DNA from: Lindgomyces ingoldianus
Lineage: Eukaryota; Ascomycota; Dothideomycetes; Pleosporales; Lindgomycetaceae
DNA: 64,000 bases
Direction of reading: 5' to 3'
Assembly (NCBI RefSeq): GCF_010093535.1
Contig: NW_022985170.1
Coordinates: 1,007,742-1,071,741, forward strand
Shown here piece after piece: positions 12,014 to 25,182 of this stretch. Under the pieces are notes generated by a model. It was given only the letters and a program-made list of their open reading frames with translations, had not been told where the DNA came from and searched no databases. How positions within the stretch are numbered: position 1 is the stretch's first letter; each line of letters begins with the position of its first letter. Position numbers and translations under genes: made by a program.

Positions 12014-14157
12014 TGTCACTTCGTCGACAATTTACCCTTGCTGGAATTTACATCACGATTCACTCTAAATCCATTGAGTGGTGACCAAAATGTGCCATCT
12101 CGAATGATTCAAGGAAATGGCGAAAAAACCCCAAGTCACAGTGTACCCATTTCCCCTGTTAACCCTCCCATACTCATTGATCCAGACTCTGCCAAGAACC
12201 TTCAACTGAACGCGTACCCACGAACTTTTGTACAAGTACCTGCAAGCATTGAGCTAGACTAGGCTTAGGTGTTAGAACACTTCCTGTCTAGGTCTGCTTT
12301 AACCCTTTTGAAGAAGTATTGCTGATCTTGATCCACTATGGAGACGAGCCCTTGTGTCCGCGTGATCTGACCCATTCCTCGTTGATCCTATGCACTCTAT
12401 CCGGGTTTGCGAAATGGTGGCTAGGAGGTCGAAGAAGTGTCGTCGAAAAGAGGAGTCGGGCGGGCTGTTTCTGCAGGCGTAGTCAACACCTGCGGGCTTG
12501 ATAACAAACGCAGATGGGAGAGACGCCTCATTGTGGAGCTCGTAAACTCCGTCCCCATCAACTTGTCTGAGGGTTCTTGTTAGATCAACTGCAATGCGGA
12601 GAGGGCCCAAACTGTATCCCCAAGTGCTAAGCTGCAGTGCGCACATTCATTTTCGCCTACCCAACCATGGGAAGATATACTCATTATAGTGAAGCCACTC
12701 AATAAAGTAGCTAAAAATGTAGGGGTCATTATCTGCTAGCTTGATCAGGTTTTCTGGACACTTTCTAAAATCATGCTCGATAGCGCCACTAAAGAACAGG
12801 GAGCAGCAACACAAAGCTCTTTAGATAGAAACCACTTCGTCTCTGTGGCGTGCCCTCAGTACCAACTATAGTTTCAATGGCCAGGCCTTCAAGTTTGGAG
12901 GTATGCTAGCATAGTAGCTTCAACACGAAACTGTCAACGTGGCGATCTCGGTTGTTGCGAGCGCCGATTGCCTTCTTTCCTACTTCTGAAACCTGAGAAG
13001 TGAACCCCGACTTTGCGGGGTCGTGGCTGGTAAACCCACGAATAGCAGAAGAGGGCATTAGAAATAGAGTGCGCATGATAACTGTGTTTGTAGTAGGCAG
13101 CCGAGTCATTGAGCATGACCCGCGACCCCTAGCCCCTCTAGACTGAATTGCTGGTATTCAGCCTGACAAGAGATAGTTTGAGAAGGCCAATGATGTGCTG
13201 CAAGTGCCAAGGTTCTGTAGCTGTGACGAGGCCGAGGAAAGTCTAGTCCAGAGGCTTGGTGCCGTCCCATCCCCAGATCCCATGAAGGAACCGCTACCAT
13301 CCACGGAACTGGAAAGATTGCCGTGGGGCACTTCCCGAAAATCGCTGTATTCGGAGGTTGGAGTAAGGATTGATTAGATCCACGGATGGAAGAGCCATTA
13401 CTAGGTGGAGTAAAGACGTTCTAGGGCTGGCCGCCACTCATGACAGCTCCACCCTGATGATTTGTGTGACGGTTAGGCTTTGCGGCTGGAACGGGCTTAG
13501 TCCCTCGATATTCAGGTTCGAATAAGAGAATTCTACCATATATCTCATCTCTAAATACCCTTGAAGATAGAAGCGGAGTAGTGGTGTGTTGGGCGTGCAG
13601 AGAAATGAAGGTGTGTGGACTGGAAGTGATGTCCTGCTCGCAAGTTCGAGCACGGAAGGCACGCGCTGTCATGTGCCATCCTATCAGTTGCCCCTGGGCA
13701 CTCTTTGAGACAACCGCTCATTATATTGCAGTTATAACGAAAGGATTGAGCGAGAATGGCATAAGAGAGTGACTCAGCCTGATACTTATATGCCGATTGT
13801 GCTTTGTTAAGTGCACCACTTTCATAAACTAGCAAGAGATAAGTGTGATACCGACCAAATGCTCTACGCTCGAGATAATGGTGCCCAGATGATTCAACGC
13901 TATGTCTAAGACAAACGATGAGGAGTAGGAAAGTGAAGTAAAAGTGGAGAGGGCATCGTAGCTTACTTAAAGTCCGAGAAGAACAGTACTATCAACCACG
14001 AAAGCTGAAAGGACGGAGACCTACCCACTTGCCTCAATGGTTATCTTTTTGCAAAGAGAGAATCGACCATACTACGAGTCGCCAACGCTTAGGGAACTCG
14101 AATCGCGTCGTGTGTCTTTGAAGGACCACCGTGTCCTCCCTTAATCCTGAACATCTA
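12014..14157. other. Intergenic sequence, no gene recognised
   Basis: Normal-composition DNA. Several overlapping short frames exist (12038-12262 plus, 12299-12646 minus, 13551-13835 minus), none with a recognisable domain or convincing exon chain. Some may be relics of a gene disturbed by the hAT insertion, but nothing in the sequence proves it. The 3' UTR of the YggS-type gene should lie just before 14158. Confidence 0.4.
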
Positions 14158-15029
14158 CTACCCTTTCTCTACAACCACAGCATCCTTCTTCGGAGGTCTC
14201 TCTCCGAAAATATCACTCCCTACCCTCACCTCACTACTCCCTATCGCAATCGCACCCTCAAAATCCGCACTCATCCCCATGCTGAGTTCCAACTGCTCGG
14301 GATTCCAACCCAGTTCCTTCGCCACCTTATCTCTCGTATTCGCCAGTGTAATAAAATCCTCATTCTCATTCTCTGGTGTCGTGGCCTTGGATCTCGCAAT
14401 CGCGCCAATCGTCATCAAGCCTGTAAGCTGAAGATGCGGACATTGACCAATGACATATTGGCACAGTGCCAGCGCGTCCGAGGGCTCCACGCCAGATTTA
14501 CTCTCTTCCCCTGAAGTATTGACTTGCACCTTGACTCTCAGCTTCTCTACCTCGGCATTTTGCTCAATCAAAGCAGACCGCCCTTTCTCAAGCTGGTCAA
14601 GTTTTTTCTGACTGTCCACACTGCTCACACACCAGAGATTCGGGATCTGCTCTGCTAGTTGCTTGCACTTGTTACTCTGTAGACCACCGATAAAATGCCA
14701 TCGTATTGAACGCGGAAGAATTTTGGATTTTTCGAGTAGTTCTTGGACGTAGTTTTCGCCGAAGTGGGTATGGAGAGGTTGCGAGGAGGGAGGGAGGGGT
14801 TGGTGAAGGGAAAGGATGTCGGTTGCGGGTTTGAGTTTTGAGACAGCTATTAGTCGGACCTTGTAAATATGTTAGCCAATCTGATCACTACCTGAGAGTG
14901 AAAAGGATGAAGGAATGAACCCACCTGTTCCCCACCCCTGGTCGCGGCGGTGATGCGTGCTGTTATACTCGCCAAATTCTCCGCAAGCTGTTTTGCGCGC
15001 TGCACATTAATCTGCATGTCTTCGGCCAT
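14158..15029 (-). CDS. YggS/PROSC-type pyridoxal-phosphate homeostasis protein (two exons)
   Basis: Exons on the minus strand are 15029-14925 and 14859-14158, joined across a 65-nt intron (GTGGGT...AAG) in phase 0, giving 268 aa; the yeast relative YBL036C is of similar size. The family binds PLP on a TIM-barrel fold and buffers or delivers PLP; it has no established catalytic reaction. Family marks are AVSKLKP with the PLP lysine at about residue 43, HFGENYVQEL, WHFIGGLQSNK, GLMTIGA and the C-terminal LSMGMSADFEGAI...VRVG phosphate-binding region. The start is the ATG at 15029; a GTG two codons upstream is not used in nuclear genes. The next gene on the same strand begins 1.7 kb away and is separately transcribed. 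All signature motifs are intact. Confidence 0.93.
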
Positions 15030-15409
15030 ATTCACCTTATTGGCTGGCCTGTGTCGTGCTGATGCTCTGGATATCTGAGGATGTTTAAGCGGAACTTCTT
15101 CGGCAGTTCACTAGCTCAGCCCTATGTGTCGATCATGACTTGGCATCGTGCTTGAGTGAATTTCAAGAAGGCTTAGCACTTGGCTTTTGTCAGATATGAA
15201 AGTCAACCGGTCCTGGAACGGCAGCTCGGCATTGTTAATATATATATAGTAGTCGCTAGTCCCTTGTATATGCATCTCACCCTATATCAATGACCGAAGT
15301 ATGCTAAGTGATTGCCGATCTGAAATGGTATCTGTAAATTTCCAACCCAACGCCGCCCAATGCTTAAAATGATCGTCAAAGATATTTCCGTGGCCTCAAT
15401 GTGGTTCGT
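15030..15409. other. Intergenic spacer between two minus-strand genes
   Basis: Holds the promoter of the YggS-type gene and the 3' end of the AIM6-like gene. A TATATATATA run lies at about 15239-15248, some 210 bp upstream of the YggS-type ATG, and could be its TATA element. Confidence 0.4.
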
Positions 15410-16722
15410 TCAACTCTTCCCGCACAGTGTTAATCCAGCGATGACGCACCAGTTCCAATTCCACCTCGTAGCACTAGTGAGATCATCCACGTTCAACATG
15501 CCGACATCATTCTCAGTAAGCGTGAACCACACCTTGTCACGCAGTGAAATCGGCCATGAAGGAGTATCCCAGTATCGTGACTTGAGTCCCTTGTCTGCCG
15601 CAGCTTTGATTTGCTTCTTGAGCGTGTTGACCTGACTTGACGTAAGTCTGTTGAGCCAGATGTGACCGATGGCCTTATTCAATTGCACGCTCGCGTAGTA
15701 CGAGTTCTCCTTTGTGTATTTTTCGTTTGATACATCATCCAAGGCGGCGTCGAAGAATATGTAGCGATTCGTGTTTGCTAAAACGAGGTCAAATGGAGTG
15801 TTTCCAGTGCCGACAATGGTGAGGGGGCCTTGGACAACCTCAGCGCCATTAAAGTAAGTGAGCCAGCCCTTTTTATGAAGAGGCTCCAGCTGGGATATCA
15901 AAACCGGCCATGTTTTGGCGCCATCGCTTTTGAAATCGATAAGGAGGATGATGGAAGCATTTGGATCTGTGTCAAAGACTCCGACTTCTTTATCCTTTAT
16001 GGAGGTCGTGGAAACGTTGCGGTTTGTGAAGATGTTTGTAATAGGGTCGAGGTAGAGACTTTGGAGAGTGCGTTCCTTCTTAGTAGACCTCCATGCGTGA
16101 CTGACGAGAAGCTCATTGTCGCCACTCAGCCATATGTCCGCCTCGATGCTCACGCATCCAGCAGCCAGAGCCTGATACGTTGGGACAGAGCGCCAGTAAT
16201 CGTTATGTGAATGGCAGTTCTTAGGGGTGATGTCGCGGCTGAAGTCATCCCTCCATTCGAACTGGTATGCACCGTTCGCGTCAGGTTCTTTCCAGTTATC
16301 AACAATGTGCTGAAGTCCGCTTGAGACTCGGGGAGGGTTGAGCCGACGTATGAGTGCACCGACGAGGGAGATGTATGTTCTAGATGCTGTTAGCACAAAT
16401 GCTTTACTATAACGGGAGGGTGATTGGTAGATTGAACTTACATCGCTGCAATGACGCTAAAGCAAGCTAGCACCACGAAGACGATCAACAGTTTCCTGAA
16501 CAATGACTTTCTTCTCGTTCTTCTTTCGGGATCTGTCGGGTTTAAAGAACTCTGTTTCCACTCGCGTGCTCTTGTGAGAGGCTTGCATGACCTTGACGCT
16601 TTACGACTATACCACTTTGGGGTGGGCTGTTCTTCAAGAGCGACGATGCTTGATGCCTGACTCTCGACATCTGAATTTTCATCGTCGTGGAATCTTCTCG
16701 GAAAGTCGTTGAGAGCAGGCAT
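15410..16722 (-). CDS. AIM6-like PLC/GDPD-type phosphodiesterase, membrane-anchored (two exons)
   Basis: Exons on the minus strand are 16722-16442 and 16379-15410, separated by a 62-nt intron with strong donor GTAAGT, branch point CTAAC and acceptor TAG. This acceptor is the one that keeps frame; the nearer ACAG would create a stop. The product is 416 aa. Residues 1-75 are charged and probably cytosolic, about 76-94 form one hydrophobic helix (signal anchor), and the rest is a PLC-like TIM-barrel domain. HSHNDYWR (150-157) and the SIEADIWL stretch with E173 and D175 match the catalytic/metal region of the glycerophosphodiester phosphodiesterase-like fold. The C-terminal RYWDTPSWP...NVDDL...TRWNW region is typical of fungal AIM6 homologues (altered inheritance of mitochondria 6). 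The true substrate of the family is not established. No truncation is seen. Confidence 0.9.
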
Positions 16723-19700
16723 CGTTAGGAATAAACGGCGTAATGATATGGATACTTGAAGAGAGGCTCCTTTAAGTGAAGCTGTTACTGGTTAGTGAGC
16801 TGAAGGACAAATATGAGATAAGTGTATGAAGCCGAAGAGTCCGGAGAGCAATCAAATTGCATGAAATTACTATGTTAGACTTACCTTCAAACTATCGGAA
16901 ATTTCCAGAAGAGTAACACAAGGAGAACAATGGGATTCAAAGAGACGCTTGGGTCTTTGTTCTCCAATATATGCCCAACAACGGACGCCCATGCTGCAAG
17001 GGTGTGGAGCCATTTGTCTCTCATCTAGTTCCAGCACCTAGAACACTGCCCGGATCCTTTCCCACTCCACTCACAATACTCCGAACGTAGCGAGTGTAGC
17101 GGGGGGTGAGCAGCCACTCCAGACCTGGTCGTTCACCGCCGGATCGGTTGTTATTCTGCAAACGGGTCACACTTTACAAAGCGATCTTCGCTCCTCTTTG
17201 CAAGGGCATTGGACAACAAGCGAGGAAACAAATGGAACGAGGAGGAGGCGTGAACAAAGGCTGTGCAGGGCGTGTATCTTTCCAATCCGCTTACGTCCCA
17301 ACCGGGTGGATAAGTCGTTAAATTTTGCCCAAAGTAAAACAGTACATTGGCAGAAAATGTTCGTGGGAGAGAATTTCACGACAGAGGGGTGACAGAACGA
17401 GAAGAATGTCACTGGAGGGCGTTTGCTTTTACCGGCGTCCAGAACCAACAGCCAATCTATTTGAGTGCTAAAAACGCCACGTTCGATTCGAGGCGCCATG
17501 CCTTACGAACGAACTCCGAGGAATGACAACATTCATAGCACACGTTCGGTGAACTACATTAGCAAACGAAAGGTGGAAACATCACCTCATGATGGTGGAA
17601 AACTGTGGTCGTGAAAGTAAGAATGCAGGCGACCTCGTTCAGTAATACTAGTGTCAGCCTAGCGCAGAATGAGGGTTAGTGGCGTGGCATTGCTCAAGAA
17701 CCAATGGCATTCCCCAGCCCATTTCAAAACATCACGGCTCGTCATGCATTATGCTCAGCCTGTTCCTGAATCCTTCAATCACGAATTCGACATCACCTTC
17801 TTGGTGCGCAGTCTCACACTGAGCCTCGTGGGAATACGGTGCGGCTGTTCCATCATATGATCCCGCTCCCGTCTGTTTCACAGAGGACACTTTGCCTTCT
17901 CGATATTGGGCACGGAATTGCAATTTGGCTACTTCAATGCCGCAGCTGAAAACGAGCACACACCCCATACTCAGAGTTACAAATTGTTTGCTGCCTGATA
18001 CCTCTGATCCTCTGCTACAGCCTTGCGCGCTCCTTCCTTCACGCTGCAACCGTGCGCCATGCTCAAGGAGTCCTTGGTTCGCTGTCTTATTGGCCTACTT
18101 TTAGTCGTTCAAGTAGCCGTCTGGTTCCTAAACCTGCTGGATCTGCTCAGTCCCGGCAAACCCCTCTGCTTAATTCGGAATACAACCGATGTCTTGATAC
18201 AATTCTCAAGGCGTTCTTCGGCTCTTGTTTACAGGGGGGTTAGCAGTCGAATTTGACGCCGAATCCTTCCTCACAGCCCGCCAGGAAGTCCTCACTAGGT
18301 CGAAATATGACACTATCGTTTATGCTTACATCACTTCCTGGACCATATTAATGGTGGTGTCACGGACGTGGGCCATAACGCCCCCTCGATTTTGGAGGTT
18401 TGCTCAACTCTGCTTAGACTGCAACGAAAGGGTTAGCTGATTGATGTTCGTATGGATATCATATCACACTAGATTCTATGCAAGAGTTGGAGTAGAGCAC
18501 CCGGCTTTACTCGAAAACACCCATTACTGTTTGTTCGTTGGCTGGGCTCGATGTTGTCAACACATCAAGGATGTTGAAAAATCCTTCTTCATTCCCTCGA
18601 GGCAGACTTACAGCTAGTTGGAGAGGTTCTGGAGAGGTGCTATCAAACCCAGACACGCGTCGCGAATCGGTTTCGACGAATAGAACGCATCGTGATGACA
18701 CTCTTCTGACAAGGCGTTATCGTCTCTTGAGGTACGAGTATGCGATCCCATTCTGTAATCGCATGCGCATAGCTAATAGACTTAGCCTATAGCAACTACG
18801 TTGCTGCTCCATTCACACCAACTAGTAATCTCTTGAAATTACCCACGACAACATGATGGTTCACCTTAAGAACATCAACTGCCACTCGGCTGTATTCTCT
18901 ATCTAGTTAATCTACGGGGAGATTCCAGCATTAGGAAGTGCGCAAGTATCGGCGCTATTCAAAGCACAGGGCTCAGCATCAGAGGCATTAGCGTTTTAGG
19001 CAAGACTGGCCAAGAATCCGCGAGGACACCCGATCTACACTTCCACGCGTCCTATCAATAATCAACGCAAGGATCCTAGGTTTCCTATTTGGGTATCAGA
19101 GCGTCGTATTCGTTCCCACCAAGATAGGTCTTAGCGTTGTGGAGAACTCTTCCTTAGAGTATTCGTCATCCTTAGGCAGCAAAGTTTCTTCAACCATTAC
19201 TGGACCGGAATACCAAGCAGCAACATCATAAACTCGGAATTCTGACAACTGTTACAAATTCTAACGGGTAGTACACACGAAACACTTGCAAGTCTGCTTT
19301 GATTTTCTCAGTTCTCAGATTGCGTGTACAGTTGTATGCTCACAATCGTTGATGTTACAGAACTTCCAAAAATCCGTCCCAAGACTTTGATATCCTTAAG
19401 AAAACGCATAAATTCCAAGCAAACATCATATCCTCGAACTAAGTCATGTATATTCCTTCAATAGGGTCGCCTTGCGAAGTGTGCGTTGAGCTATATTCAC
19501 ATCTCTTCGATCATTGCCACCGTTTCATCGCTGACGACACCGCGAAATCCTTGTATACTAGCAGGAGACTATCTACATTTCTCGGGATATGTACGGCCCT
19601 ACAAATCATGCCTACTTCTTCAATAGCATAACCTTGCGAGGTGTACTTTGAGTTTCTCACTCTTCTCACTAAGCTTAGTATCGTTTCATCGGGCGAATTC

Positions 19701-21317
19701 ACCACTTCATGAATCCAATCACGGCAATCGGCAGGATGATCAGAACATGGACAATCGAGCCTTGACCCAAAAGGGGGGATTTTGCGAGTTTTCATGGTGG
19801 TCGAAATCCCCAATAAAACTAGTGGCGTAGTCTACATATCTAGCTCACTGTAGATCGAACTAACTTCACGCGAACTCCAACTCGGTAGTTCGATGTTGAA
19901 CAATCTTCTACCCACTCCTTCTCAATCACTCTTGCACATTCATGGATCCGTTGCATTGCGGTGTTTATGAAATGCCAATGCCCGTTGCTGGTTTTACAAG
20001 CCAAAAACCAATGCAAGGTCGGTCACGGAGCCGGAGTCAGCCTTGCAAGACACTTCACTCCTTGAAAGATGAATCCATCTCGCACTGTTCAGAACCTTGG
20101 TAAAGCTAGCCAGACATACTGCTACAATCTCACTCTCACCCATGATATGACATAAGCGGGCAACTGCTATCCACTTATCAATCACGCAGTTCTTCTTTCC
20201 ATCTCGAGGGAGCCTGCATTGGAAGTGCTCTGGGAACACTTTACCAGCTATTATTAACCCCAATTCCATGGAGATCGTGCACCTATGGTTCGCACTCCCA
20301 GCCCCCACACAAGCCCTACCAGATCACACTACTTACTTTCCACAGCTCAAAGCTCCTTCCGATGAACATAGAAATCCAGCTAGAATCTAACAATTCCTCG
20401 CCCACTTCGCTTCCCACTTAGGCAAATGTCTAAAGCATGAGCATGCGGATAATAAGACCTGCAACGCTCATATAGCAGCTCTAATACCTTCAGCACTGCG
20501 TAACTCACCTACGAAACCGTCTCACTCGCAACACTATGACACACATGTATGCTTAACTAAAACATATCACGGCAGAGATTCAATATAGATAAGTCCATGA
20601 CAGTCACATAATCCCATCTACAGTCTTGAGGTATATACGGGGTGGGGGTGGGATTTATATCATACTTAAATCTCGTTTCCCTCCCCTTCCTCCTTCCTCC
20701 TTCCTCCTTCCTTCCTCACCACCCACCATCACGACCCCAAACTCCGACAAATCCAACATCCTTACCACAGGCACGCTCGCACGCATCACGCATTACCTCT
20801 CACATCTCTGTAAAATCTACAATTCTTCATCTCTAATCACATACGTGTAAAGCGGAAGTAATTCATAGCTCCCTTATAATGCCCAGTCCAGCCCAGCCCA
20901 GTCCAAACAGACTATCTTGAGTCGACAAAATAAAGCCCCAAATGCCAGTCAGCCATGTATCATGGAAGACAGTCTCGAAGAATTGATACGAAAAGGGAAG
21001 GAGTGAGGAGGAAAGTGTGGTGAGGGGGGGTGGTACGTAGGTACGTAAAGGAGACATAATTTGAGGGATAAAAGACCGTACACAGAGAACCGACCTCCCA
21101 GCCCCCTGCAGAACCGCAGAACACCCCAACCGGCCAGCCAACCAGAACGCCTCCATTCATCCGTCCACCGTAAACCCGATATAACGCCGTGATGCAAAGT
21201 TGGATGAGAACAGCTGGGCTTGATACCATGCCAGCGATCTCCAAGTGACATGAGAGACTAGGCCCAGTTACGCTGTAGAAGGCCTGGCTCCCACTTATCA
21301 TTCAAAGTCTCTCGTCC
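16723..21317. other. Long gene-poor stretch, possible relics
   Basis: Unique, not RIP-degraded, but no gene could be recognised in 4.6 kb. Minus-strand frames with protein-like composition occur at 17732-18049 (one hydrophobic segment), 19994-20308 (104 codons) and 19511-19813 (100 codons). The last, with sequence just downstream, contains an imperfect repeat: YTSQGYAIEE-like and HTSQGDPIEG-like stretches. I cannot assign a family. A CCTTCCTCCTTCCTCC pyrimidine tract lies at about 20683-20715, of the kind found in fungal core promoters, but no gene downstream on that strand is evident. The end of this interval contains the 3' UTR of the SIP5-like gene. Confidence 0.35.
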
Positions 21318-24078
21318 TCACTGCGTAGGTTGTTGTAAAGAATTCACCATACTGACATCCTCGATATGTTTCGAATCCACATCACCCTCATGCGAACTCG
21401 CTACAACTTCAATCTGAGGTGCGGGGCCAATTTCGTCCTCACCATTAACACTACATTTCGTTGGCTTGAGCGTAAGCACACTCTCTCCGAGACTTTCCTC
21501 AGGCTCCGGGAGCACCTGAAGCTTAGTCGCACTTTCCGCCGTCGCCGTCATCTTCACCGTAACTGTAGATTCCGGCGGTGGTTGGACAGCGATATCCGGC
21601 GCCCATCTCCTGGAGCTCGAGCTCTCCCCTCCTTCGACAGAATCCTTTACATGACTCGAGCCTTCTCCATCCGCTCGCTCGCCACCAGCGACGTTCTCGA
21701 TATGCTGGACAACACTTTCATCGTCCCTGCTGCTATCCTCATTGGTAATGACAGCAGCCAGGCTCCTGAAATTGAACATCGGTTCAGTGCTAGATGTGCC
21801 ATGTGGAGGCGTCTCATCGTGGTTGAGGCTGATACCGGACGCATTTGGACTCGGTTCGAAGGATGATGCTGAGGCACCGAAACCGCCTTGGCTGCCTTGA
21901 CGCAGAGATCCTTGTAGCGATTCTGCCAAGGACGATGCGGATGAAGAGGTGTTGGAGAGGTTGCGAAGTGCTGCTCTGTGAGATGGCTGCTCGGCGAACG
22001 GGTCGAAAGGAGAAGGCGTGTTGCTGGTGCTTGAAGTCTCCCTTTGGATCTGCGCTCGGCTCTGTTCAAGATGCCGCTGAGGGTCGTCTTTCGAGGACAT
22101 CGTGCTGAGTGTGGACGTATGCTCGCTTAGTGGATTAAAGCCAACGGAGCCCCCTGAGCGGTCAACTGCCTTCCCTTTTCCTGCAGCGGATGATGATCCT
22201 GCAGCGTTTGATTCGCCGTCGATATCAATCGGGAAAAAACCAGTCTTCCGCCCACTTTTCTCCGCTTTCTTAGCCTCTTTGGCCTTTTTCTTTTCTTCTT
22301 TCTTGGCTTCCTTGACGGCCTCCTTTTCTTCCTTCTTCTTGCGTTCCTCCTCAGCCGCAAGACTTAAGCGAATCGCTTCCATCATCATAAGTTCTTCGAG
22401 GTCCTCCAACCTGTTACCACGTCTCGAGCTGTGCCGTCCGGCAATCAAATCAGCCTGCCCATCGTTTGGCCTGTTTGAAGATCCTCCGGTGGCGGCAGAA
22501 AGCAGTGCGCCGATGTCACCTTCGCGACGGGGTGTTCCATGCCCGCTACTACCTGCACTCTCGCCACCGAACATGGTCCGCCTCCTTCTCCCTAATGTAA
22601 AGCCACGGCCTTCTGAAGCTTGTAGGTTACCCATCATGTAGGCTGCGTTATGTAATGCAGTAGCAGCTGCAGCTCTTCTTAAAGCATGTGACCGCGCGTC
22701 TGCCAATTTCTTGGCCCAATCTGGCCGCACCCTATCAGTCGTAATGACATTAGAGTCGTTCGCCGCAAGCGACGTTGCTCTCCTTCGACCTGGAGAAGTC
22801 AGGCCTTGCGAGTTCAGGGAAGATGTCGAAGACATTGCAGACGCAGCATTGGCAAGGGGATGTTGCCCTTGATTAGCATACGACAGTCCTCTCCTGAACG
22901 GCGGGGGCTCATAGGTAACGCCAAATTCGGGCTGAACACAGAAAGGACACGCTGCTGGCTCCGAAACCAACACATTATCTTCCTGGGGCTCTGGCGGATT
23001 GTTCGGATTGTTCGGATCATGATGTTCAGGTGGGTGAGGATCGGGTCTCTTGATTTGCACGAAGCACTCGGAGCAAATTGGCTGATCACAGCATCGGGTT
23101 CGATTCAGGTAGGGCGGGTAGTATAGGAAACAAATTGGACACTCAGAAGCATTCTTGTACAAGAAAACCTCGATGCGTTGGCCATTAACGTATGGATCCC
23201 GCGGGAGCTGTACCTCCTGCGGCGTCATCTCGGTTTGGGAGTTGTTTCTGGAGGATGTGGTGAGAGCAGCCAGCGTCTTAGCCCGGCCTCGGAAGAAAGG
23301 TGACGAGGACGGGGAGGCAGCGATAGGTGAGGTAGGGGAAGGGAGCGAAAATGCAGGGTGTGAGGGCGTTAGATTCATAGATCGATCTGAGTTTGATGAG
23401 GGAGATCGTGAAGTGATGGGCACGGTGAGGCTGTTGATGTTGGTATTCGAGCTGCGCGGGTTCCATTCGGGACTGAGATTGTCTGATCGTGGAGGTTCCT
23501 CTGGAGGGACTTCGTCGGGGGCAGGGAGTGGGAGGCCGTTCACGACTGCTATCAATTGATATTCCGTCCATGTATCGGAGTGGTCATTGAGACCTTTCCA
23601 GAACGGAGCCAATCGGCGCTCAATCTGAATAATGTAAGATGACGTGCCGAGATGGTCACGATAACCATACCTGTAGCTGTCTGACCACGGGCTTGCTAAA
23701 GTCCTCCGGGCCAGTGTATGTTCCAAGCGTGACCAGGTATCCGCCATCTACACCCTCCTCGCGGATACTCCGCTCCCTCTCTTGTGCCCTGAGAGCGCGG
23801 TCTTTCTCCAGCTTACGGGCCTCCCGTTCTGCCTTGGTCTCCCGCCGTGGTTCCAGGGCGGGGTCACGCTCGGAGCTGCCGCCGATGCCGAGGAAGGAGA
23901 GGTCGTGCCTGCTTCCTCGCCCGCCCCGCGAAGCATATACGCCGCTGCCCGACCTGTCGTGGTGCGAGGCCCCGCTGGGACCGGATGCAGTGGGTGAGCT
24001 CGGATTGCGCGTGCTCGATGGGCGTGAGTGCCCGCGAGACGAGCCAGGCCGCGACTCCTTTCCCTGACTGTTCCCCAT
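21318..24078 (-). CDS. SIP5: SIP5-like RING-type zinc-binding protein (two exons)
   Basis: Exons on the minus strand are 24078-23671 and 23624-21318, separated by a 46-nt intron in phase 0 (GTATGG...CAG), giving 904 aa. The N terminus MGNSQGK is a candidate N-myristoylation site, as is usual in SIP5 orthologues. The conserved core [12 protein letters not shown]...SKPVVRQLQ joins exactly across the intron to [20 protein letters not shown]-like zinc module covers about residues 298-385 (CPICF...[12 protein letters not shown]...CPFC). A Lys/Glu-rich helical segment is near 555-600, and the remaining two thirds is Ser/Pro-rich and probably disordered. In yeast, Sip5 interacts with the Snf1 kinase and with the Reg1-Glc7 phosphatase, so a role in glucose signalling is inferred by homology. 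Long antisense frames over this gene are shadows. Confidence 0.9.
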
Positions 24079-25182
24079 CGTGATGCGGTGAAGTTGGGTC
24101 TGGGAATTGGGGCGGGGGAGTGAAGGAGTGCAGGCGTGGATCGTCTGCAGGCGGCCAACACAGTGCACACCAGACGGGCTGGCAGTTTATTCACCGCGTG
24201 AGAGCAAGTGCAATCGTTATCGGTCGGTATCGCGTGGGCCTGGGGATCACAAGGGCATGGTAGATTGTGAGAATGCACGACTGGCTGTGCCGTTGTCATC
24301 AAAGAATGTGTCCGGTTGACGCAGCCGTGGTCCCGGGGATGGTAGGACGCATGAACAGGCGGAAATGAAAGAAAGACGGGAGGTGAGGTGTCAAGCGCTG
24401 ATGGCGGCGGCGATGTAGAGGTTGAACCTGGACAACGACTTCTTGGCTGGCAGGTTTGTCGATCGCAACGACTAGCACGCTTTCAGCAGCGGTAGGTCCG
24501 AAAGGCGGCGGGGAGAGGGCAGCGTGTCCACCTGTCTGCCTCTCTGTCTGTCTCTTTCTAACTTAACTGCAGCACCGTCAGGTCTCACTCAGGGTCACCG
24601 CCGGATCGCGGGCGCAGCGCAAAGTCAGACTAACGGAGCAAACGGCGGGCGGCGGGCTGCTTTGTGAAGTCGTGGGCCAGCCACAATGGCGGCATTGCGC
24701 ACACAGCTGAAGCTTAGCCTTCCGAGGTTCGCGGGGAAGAGTGCCCGCTCACGACACCTCCTCGCCAGGGGGTCACCCTCATCATCATGCTGCGAGCACG
24801 TCTTTCTCGCGCCTTGACGTTAAAGAGCTAACGTCTCTCACTGCATCGCGAGACACACACCGTAACGAGACAAACCACAGGTATTTTTAATTCAAGAGAC
24901 CCTAGTACTCTAACTATCTTCGCTTTCTCTATTTTCCGGCGTGAATAATATTATATGCCTTCTCTAGAACACTCCTTGCTTTTATAACACCAAAATTACA
25001 CACTTACGTCGTTGCCTTCGCGGCCAGATCACGAAGAGCCTTCTTCATGCTATAAACAGACACCTTAACCTACAGCTCCACAATCAAGGTTTTAAAGCCT
25101 TTCAAACTCACAGTACCAGGAAATCTAGCTTTTATCAACAATGTAGTTTCCGTAGCATACTGGGTCATGCGATATTGCCACC
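24079..25182. other. Upstream region of the SIP5-like gene, then unassigned DNA
   Basis: Directly upstream of the divergent end of the SIP5-like gene. It contains pyrimidine/purine strand-asymmetric stretches (around 24535-24565) that fit a promoter and 5' UTR. From about 24870 the sequence becomes more AT-rich on approach to the transposon block. No gene is seen. Confidence 0.4.

Noticed and set aside
15030..15035. Upstream GTG as start of the YggS-type protein
   Set aside because: Nuclear fungal genes start at ATG; the ATG at 15029 gives a normal N terminus.
22102..22641. 179-codon plus-strand frame over the SIP5-like gene
   Set aside because: Antisense shadow of the Ser/Lys/Glu-rich exon 2; the minus-strand frame has the recognisable family motifs.
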